Position numbers and translations under genes: made by a program. Source: Scortum barcoo (Eukaryota > Chordata > Actinopteri > Centrarchiformes > Terapontidae). From it: 64,000 nt of DNA. Under the pieces are notes generated by a model that searched no databases, had not been told where the DNA came from, and saw only the letters and a program-made list of their open reading frames with translations. Within the stretch, counting starts at the first letter, position 1, and every line of letters begins with the position of its first letter. Shown piece after piece: positions 58,285 through 64,000 of the stretch. The DNA lies in NCBI GenBank assembly GCA_023238725.1, contig CM041538.1, forward strand, positions 4,036,380-4,100,379, given 5' to 3'.

Positions 58285-58495
58285 TGAGCTTTAAAGGTGC
58301 TGTTAGGTGGATTTTGTTATCTTTGGACAGACCCTTGCTGTTTCCTCTTGTTTCCAGTCTTCTTTCTTAGCTTAGCTAACCGGCTGTAACCATATTTTTT
58401 AGATAAAGATAGGATAGTGCCATCAAACCTCCCTGTTAACTCTTGGCTAAAAGATGAATAAGCATATTCCCCAAAAAATCAGACTACTCCTTTAA
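58285..58495 (+). repeat. interspersed repeat with AGCTTAGCTAACCGGCTG core
   Basis: TGGACAGACCCTTGCTGTTT, TTCTTAGCTTAGCTAACCGG, AAGATGAATAAGCATATTCC and CTACTCCTTTAAAG follow the full block order of the family; more complete than the copy at 43010. Confidence 0.75.
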
Positions 58496-61254
58496 AGTTG
58501 TTGTTCAAGACTGTTTTTGTTGGTTGATACTTTTGTTCCCTGCTGGTGAAGAGGTGCAACATCTGAGGAACTCAAATCCCATTGCTTACTTCTGTGTGAT
58601 CTTTGCAGTTGCCATAGTCACACAGCAAAGTTAAAAAAAAAAAAAAAAGTTCAACTACCGTCATTTCAGTCGGCAACTGCAAAAAAACGTTTGCGTTCAC
58701 GGCAGCCGCCCTCTGTCTCCCTGCCGCTGCTGCCACATTGTAAATGATGGAGGCTGGAGCAGTAGCCACATGCTGTCTTAGATTAGCTTTACAGAGAGGC
58801 TCCATGGGACTCATATTGTCTTAGCTCCGAAAGTTTTTATCCACACAGTCTTGCACCCTTGACTTTCTGAAAATTAATCAGAATGTGCAGTTTCTCATAC
58901 TGATGACTCAACCAGGAGAATCCCTTCTAAGACTTGAAAGGACTTCTGTGGCCAGGCACATAACATTGTCTATTCAAATGATTAATTTTATTTCCTGAAA
59001 CCTGACAAACCCATATAACCCTGCCCACTTCCCTAGGCTATTATCTAAGCTATGCTTCCCATAAATCAAAGACAAACAGCAGCTCAGAGCTTGCTGGATA
59101 AAAAACGGAGCAGCAAACAGGCACGGCAGTGAACAGAAACATTTTAAGCTACAACAGCTCTTCTCAAACAGTCCAGCAAACGCTGAGTGCTGCTTGCCAC
59201 CCAACTACTCATCAACTGACCTGTTAGCTTAAAATGCCGTATTAGCTTGTAGTGTGATGTTGATTCATTCACCGTGTGTCATCATAGAAATATGAAGGCT
59301 GTTGTCTGTTTTGGCATGTTGATGTGTGGTTTTGACATGAAGAAACCCCACATAATGAATCCAATACATTATTAAACACTCCATCTACTACAGGATGGCG
59401 GGACACAGTTTGATACATTTCTGAAAAATGCAGGAAGCTTACATAAAAAAGAAGTGGCACAAGCACATTGGTGCATACACGTGGGAATACATGATCTGAA
59501 AATAAAAATCTCTGGCTTTCCTCTCCCACATATTGTTTATTCATGAGCTCCTGACACCTTTAGTTTCTGAAACCATTAATGACAGATGACAGTTTTAGAG
59601 TTAGAGCGTAAAAACAACATTTTCTGACATAATGGAGTGATGCACAAAGGCCTTCAATCAATTATAAATAGTTATATCACAGTTTGTGATATTGCTGTGA
59701 TGCAACAGATCTTTATGACTGACAACAAAACTATACGGTGTAATGAACATGTGTTTGTGCTACAAATGTGAACAGGATACACATGATACTGACTGGCAGC
59801 TTGGATGACACCTTACTGAATCCCCTGGTAGTCTATTTGAGTTGGGTGATGCTCATTTATGTAAGTCGGTGTGTTAGCGATATGGCGATATAGATGACAA
59901 GGTCTCATCTCAGGTTTGTTGTGTTTTATGTAAAACCCATAATTTATATAACCATGTGTACAATATGACACGTAACAGACACCCCAGAAATCACTCAGAA
60001 GCTGGATTGTGTAACTGTCATGTTCCCAGAGCCTGTCTTTGTTTGTAATGTCTCCTGAGAGTGTCTGTGTCTGTATATTGTGTAACTGCCACATGTCCCG
60101 AGGCTTCCGCCTGTGAAAGAACCATTTCTATTTTTACCACTTTCTCCACAAACCCAAAAGGCATCATGTAACAAAGAAAGGAAATATTATGTGTTTGGAT
60201 GGACACCCAGGAGTGCATTTGGATTCAATGGATTTCATTGAATACATATTTGGTAATTAGCTTTTTGTGGATTTATTTGCATGTCTTATTTGTATGTCTT
60301 GGTGCTTAATGTTGGTAAGTGCTTAATTGACAAAAAATAAAAAATGGGAAGAAAAAATGTTCCACCTTGTTTGCAAAAATAGTTGAATGAATTGAATTTG
60401 TATGAATATTTTTTAGACAATAAAATAACTATATAAAAATAAAATCATGTCTCATATGTTTGCAATAAATTTATTACTTAACTATATTCCTGATCATTTC
60501 TAGAATTTATTAGTTAAAGCTCTAAACCGATGTGATAAGTCAAAATTTTTATTAATTTTTTTTCAAGCTTCATTTAATGATACTACTTTATAATAAAAAA
60601 TATATAAAATAATAAATATTCTTTACTTCATGGAGGCACTCAAATGTGACAGAAAAACTGCACCGGAAATTAAGTAAGATTTACAACCACAGTCCTGCAT
60701 GACATCAAGACAATGGTGTGAGTACGAATTGATGAGGAGCACACCTTAAGTTTTCCAAAGAAATGTTCTGTTAAACTGTCGACGTGACACTGTCAAAAAT
60801 TCAGTAGATGGTGCCTGCACATGTGACAGTGTTACATGATAAAGACTGTGTGTGTGTTTTTGCTGGCTGGCTAACCACAGGGCAGGTGAAGTAATGCATG
60901 TCAGTGAACCCACGCAGGATGGCGTGTCTGGGAGAGCCAGCTGCTATAGAGGTGTCGAAAACTTCTCTCTGCTCATTTTTACTCTGTCCCTGCCCTCCAG
61001 CTTTTCTGCTTCTCTGTTTACCTCCTTGGTTCAATTTCCAGTCTCCATCAGAGAGAGGCCTTGTCACTACAGTGCATGTACGTTCCACTCAAATACTGTG
61101 AAAGACTGTACTTTTTACTTACTTTAAACATTTATCCTGACATATGTACTTTCAGGCTTCATTTAAATATAATATCAGCTTTTATGACATTTCAAACAAC
61201 ATTTTTTTATTTTGTCTTCCTGATTGTTTTTTTTCGTTCATCATCTGTTCTGGG
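58496..61254. other. intergenic, nothing recognised
   Basis: AT-rich sequence with a poly-A run near 58632-58648. No gene or RNA seen. Confidence 0.55.
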
Positions 61255-61680
61255 TGCAGATAAATACCTCTTTCACATTGAGCATGACAGTATTTGTTCT
61301 GTTTTAACCAAAATAAATGAAAAAAGAGATAATTCAGATCCTTTATCACAGTTAAAGTACAATTCCAGATCAGATGATTAGTTTTGAGATCGGATTTTGA
61401 TTTATCTGATTCATTGTTTATGTCATTGTCAAGCAAAAATGCCAAAAACTTACCAGTCTGTTTTTTTGAGAGTTTGCAGCTTCACTTTGACTTCTGTGAT
61501 AAGAGAACTGTGTCCTTGGTTTCTGATTATTTCTCAAACAGTCAAGTAAACAAGACAGACGTCACGTTGGGCTGTAGGAAAGAGTTTTCCCATGTTTTCA
61601 ATGTATAATGACATTTTAAAGACCAAACAATTACTCAATATATTAAATGATAGTGAAATACAGAAAATTATTTTTCTTTA
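61255..61680 (+). repeat. two adjacent old repeat copies
   Basis: 61255-61375 resembles the AAGTAAAAGTA-type family (TTCAGATCCTTTATCACAGT, AAAGTACAATTCC). 61395-61680 is an AATCGATTA-type copy: AAGCAAAAATGCCAAAAACT, GACGTCACGTTGGGCTGTAG, TTAAAGACCAAACAATTACT. Confidence 0.55.
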
Positions 61681-62559
61681 GTAAAGGTATGTAAGTTTTA
61701 TAAGAATAATGAACAAAGAAGTAAAATCATTGCTTGTGAAGGCAGTGCAGGTGCTGTTAGCTGCATTTGTTGTAACTAGTTATAACTAAATAAATTTTGT
61801 CTGAAAAATCTTAATCTGCATAGTAACTAATGACTCTGACTGTTAAAGTTGGAAGCAAAAGGTATCAATATACTGAGTTCATGTACGGCACTTTTGTTAC
61901 TGGGAGTATTGCTCCATGGTAATCTTGTAATTTTTGTCTCAAAGAAAGGAACTGAGCACTCGTGATTAGGGTCATGTTTTAGGACACGTAAACAAGCATC
62001 ATATTTCATATTTCTGATCCTCCTGTCCCTCCTTTTTGACCTCCATCTTCACATTCTCCACGCACTCTGAGCCTGAGGGTAAAGGGTGAACCTGCTGAAC
62101 TACCGAGCTAAATAATGGCTGGGACGACGTGTTCTCTCGTACTGTTTCTCTCCGTCTGTCAGTCTGAGGTTTTCACACTCCAGATGCCCCCAGACACACC
62201 TAATATCTCTACAGTGTAAAACGCCCTCATACAAGAGCAGGTCTCATGGTTCACCTGCAGGACAGGAGAGCTGTGAACTTCTGGTCCTGGGTCGATCAGT
62301 CAAGAAGGGGGGAAATCAGGGCACCAAAACCAACATGTACTTCCACTTAACCTGCGAGTGTTTGAGTGACTAGGCAAACAAAGGCTGAAGGTAACACCCA
62401 CAGCTTATATGAAGTGTATCTGCAGTCATTATTCAGGCCTATCTGCCACTGTTAACACAAGAGGGCTGACCTTAGCTGTTGTTAGTGGGAGAATGTGCAT
62501 GTGTTCACGCATTATATCACTGAATCCAGTCACGGAAGGGTTGTTTGCGCAGATAAACA
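61681..62559. other. intergenic, nothing recognised
   Basis: Unique sequence without recognised features. Confidence 0.55.
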
Positions 62560-63130
62560 GCCTTCTTATTTGATATCTCACTCTCAGCGGTCCAGACAGC
62601 ACCTGAACACATGCAGCTAACCCGTGTGAGACACAAAAATACCTGCTGGTTTTTGGAAGTGCGTGACAAGCTACATGCCACTCAAAAACCTGCCTCTCAT
62701 TGTTAGAGGTAATAAAGCCGTGCATATGCAGAGTGGGGATGTCTAGCACCCTTATTGTGTTTGCCATACAGATGTATTCAAAGCAGCGAGTTGCTGAAGA
62801 ACAGGCCTGCTGTAGATTAGACGCCGTTACAGCGACCCTTGCGGCTAATCCTTGCACGCACGCTGCCGGGAATGTTCCACTCCCAAGACACAGGCTTGGA
62901 TTAAAGCTGGGAGTTATCGACATGTGCAGCACACACACAAAGAGAGCGCCATTAACATAGAGAACGACACGAGCTGCTCTCCTTTGTGCAGGGCAGATGA
63001 AGCCGAGCCCCACACTTCTGCATAAACAGAAGTCACAGCTGGAAGGAGCAGCGAGAGGGGAAACAGACAACAGCGATGACAAGCGCTGAAATTTGTTCTC
63101 AAACTCCAAACCCCTGCACACCGCCGAGAC
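62560..63130. promoter_or_regulatory. candidate conserved non-coding element with long chance frame
   Basis: The longest open frame of the window (230 codons, minus strand, 62429-63121) lies here, but its translation shows no domain, codon bias or family resemblance to me. The DNA is complex, repeat-free, more GC-rich than its flanks and contains ATTAAAGC, CATTAAC and GAATGTTCC (TEAD-like complement). A conserved enhancer is more plausible than a gene. A single-exon protein cannot be excluded. Confidence 0.3.
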
Positions 63131-63599
63131 ACATTAAAATGACAAAGGCTTCAAACTTGCCCTTTGTGTTGCTGCTGTGATGCACCCTCGTAAACTCGGA
63201 AAAACACCCTTTCATATTTTCAATATGGTTTTTCCAATTTCCCCATGGGGATCATTAAAGTTTCATCCTTCTTATAATGACTGAGTGCATTGTTGCGCTC
63301 CAACAACAAAAACTAATATTTACAGTTGTGTACACTCTGAATGTGCTAAACATGAGACGCTTCTTGTTGATATTAAGTTGCAGGTCTGTTTCTATTTATG
63401 TCCTGATTATTGTTGAGATGATTCACCCACAGTACAAAATCTTATTTGTGTTTTCTAACCATACCAATAGTTTTAGTTTTATTTATCCACTTTTTAAGAT
63501 ATCTGTCAATGTCAGATGTCAGAAGATTTTTGCAAAAACTGCAATACAGTAAAGTGTAATAATGTTTTTGTTGTTCACAGAATAAAAAATTCGCATTTC

Positions 63600-63990
63600 A
63601 AAATTCCAGAGCAGCATCTCTTTCTAAAAACAGTCACATTCACGCAGGGATACATCACTTTTCCTCCGTCCTCCGACCTTACAGTAGCCTCAGCTCTCTG
63701 CGTCCAGTCAAACTGCAGCCTGTCGCAGGCAGCACCAGGCTGACAGATGGACAGTACATTATGAGAGTGTGCAACCACTCTAGCCAATTAATCAGCCGCC
63801 CATGTTTGTGTGAAGCTCCCGAGGCTCCGAAAACTCCCAGAGTTTGGTGACTCATAAAGTTTGGCTGCAGCTGGATGCTTACAATGTGTTTTCTTCTGCT
63901 GCTCAGGCATTCATATTCAATATTTCGCCAGGCATTGTGAAACCTGGGAGTATCCCAGCTTCATTAATCCACCTCCCAGACAGCACCGTG
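63600..63990. promoter_or_regulatory. candidate conserved non-coding element at the right edge
   Basis: Repeat-free sequence with AGCCAATTAATCAGCCGCCC, GTGACTCATAAAG (AP-1-like TGACTCA) and ACAGATGGACAG. It may continue beyond the window. Motif and texture only. Confidence 0.3.
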
Positions 63991-64000
63991 GAAAGACAAA

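Noticed and set aside
62429..63121. 230-codon minus-strand open frame as a protein-coding gene
   Set aside because: No domain, no homologous family I know, no promoter, splice or poly-A support. Kept only as a candidate non-coding element.
1..64000. CRISPR array, phage or bacterial defence system
   Set aside because: The window is vertebrate nuclear DNA with spliced genes; the tandem repeats are microsatellites and minisatellites without spacers.

Overview
The window looks like teleost fish nuclear DNA, probably percomorph. It has long introns, many (CA)n and (AT)n microsatellites, and several degraded AT-rich interspersed repeat families that I recognise from percomorph genomes. I see no bacterial, organellar or viral gene organisation.

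The one gene I can support is exoc2 (SEC5), exocyst complex component 2, on the minus strand. A non-coding first exon lies near 41.6 kb under an ETS/E-box promoter. The ATG is in exon 2 at 31532. Twenty-two coding exons run leftward to 1243 and cover about residues 1-791. The human protein has about 924 residues, so roughly 130 C-terminal residues lie to the left of base 1. I set each exon by AG/GT boundaries, by reading phase and by resemblance to vertebrate EXOC2 as I remember it. The reading phase carries through exons 2 to 22 without a break. Exon 23 contains what looks like a one-base insertion (1322-1328) that would shift the frame and create a stop at 1269-1271. Since the rest of the gene looks intact, an assembly error or a rare allele is more likely than a pseudogene.

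Layout: 1-9.3 kb holds the compact 3' part (exons 23-12) with short introns, and intron 21 carries a degenerate 19-bp minisatellite. From 9.3 to 31.6 kb lie exons 11-2, with larger introns that hold microsatellites, old interspersed repeats and a few blocks of complex sequence that could be conserved non-coding elements. From 31.6 to 41.6 kb is intron 1. From 41.6 to 64 kb I see no coding gene, only repeats, one short DNA transposon-like element with terminal inverted repeats, an interspersed element containing two hairpins, and several candidate regulatory blocks. In tetrapods the 5' side of EXOC2 faces FOXQ1/FOXF2/FOXC1 and the 3' side faces IRF4. If that order holds here, the gene-free 22 kb would be the start of the forkhead-side regulatory territory; this is inference.

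I found no operon, CRISPR array, tRNA, rRNA or autonomous transposon gene, and no sign of a novel protein system. The most useful points are the exon 23 frameshift, a (TG)18 tract forming the acceptor of exon 13, the promoter pentanucleotide array and the candidate non-coding elements.
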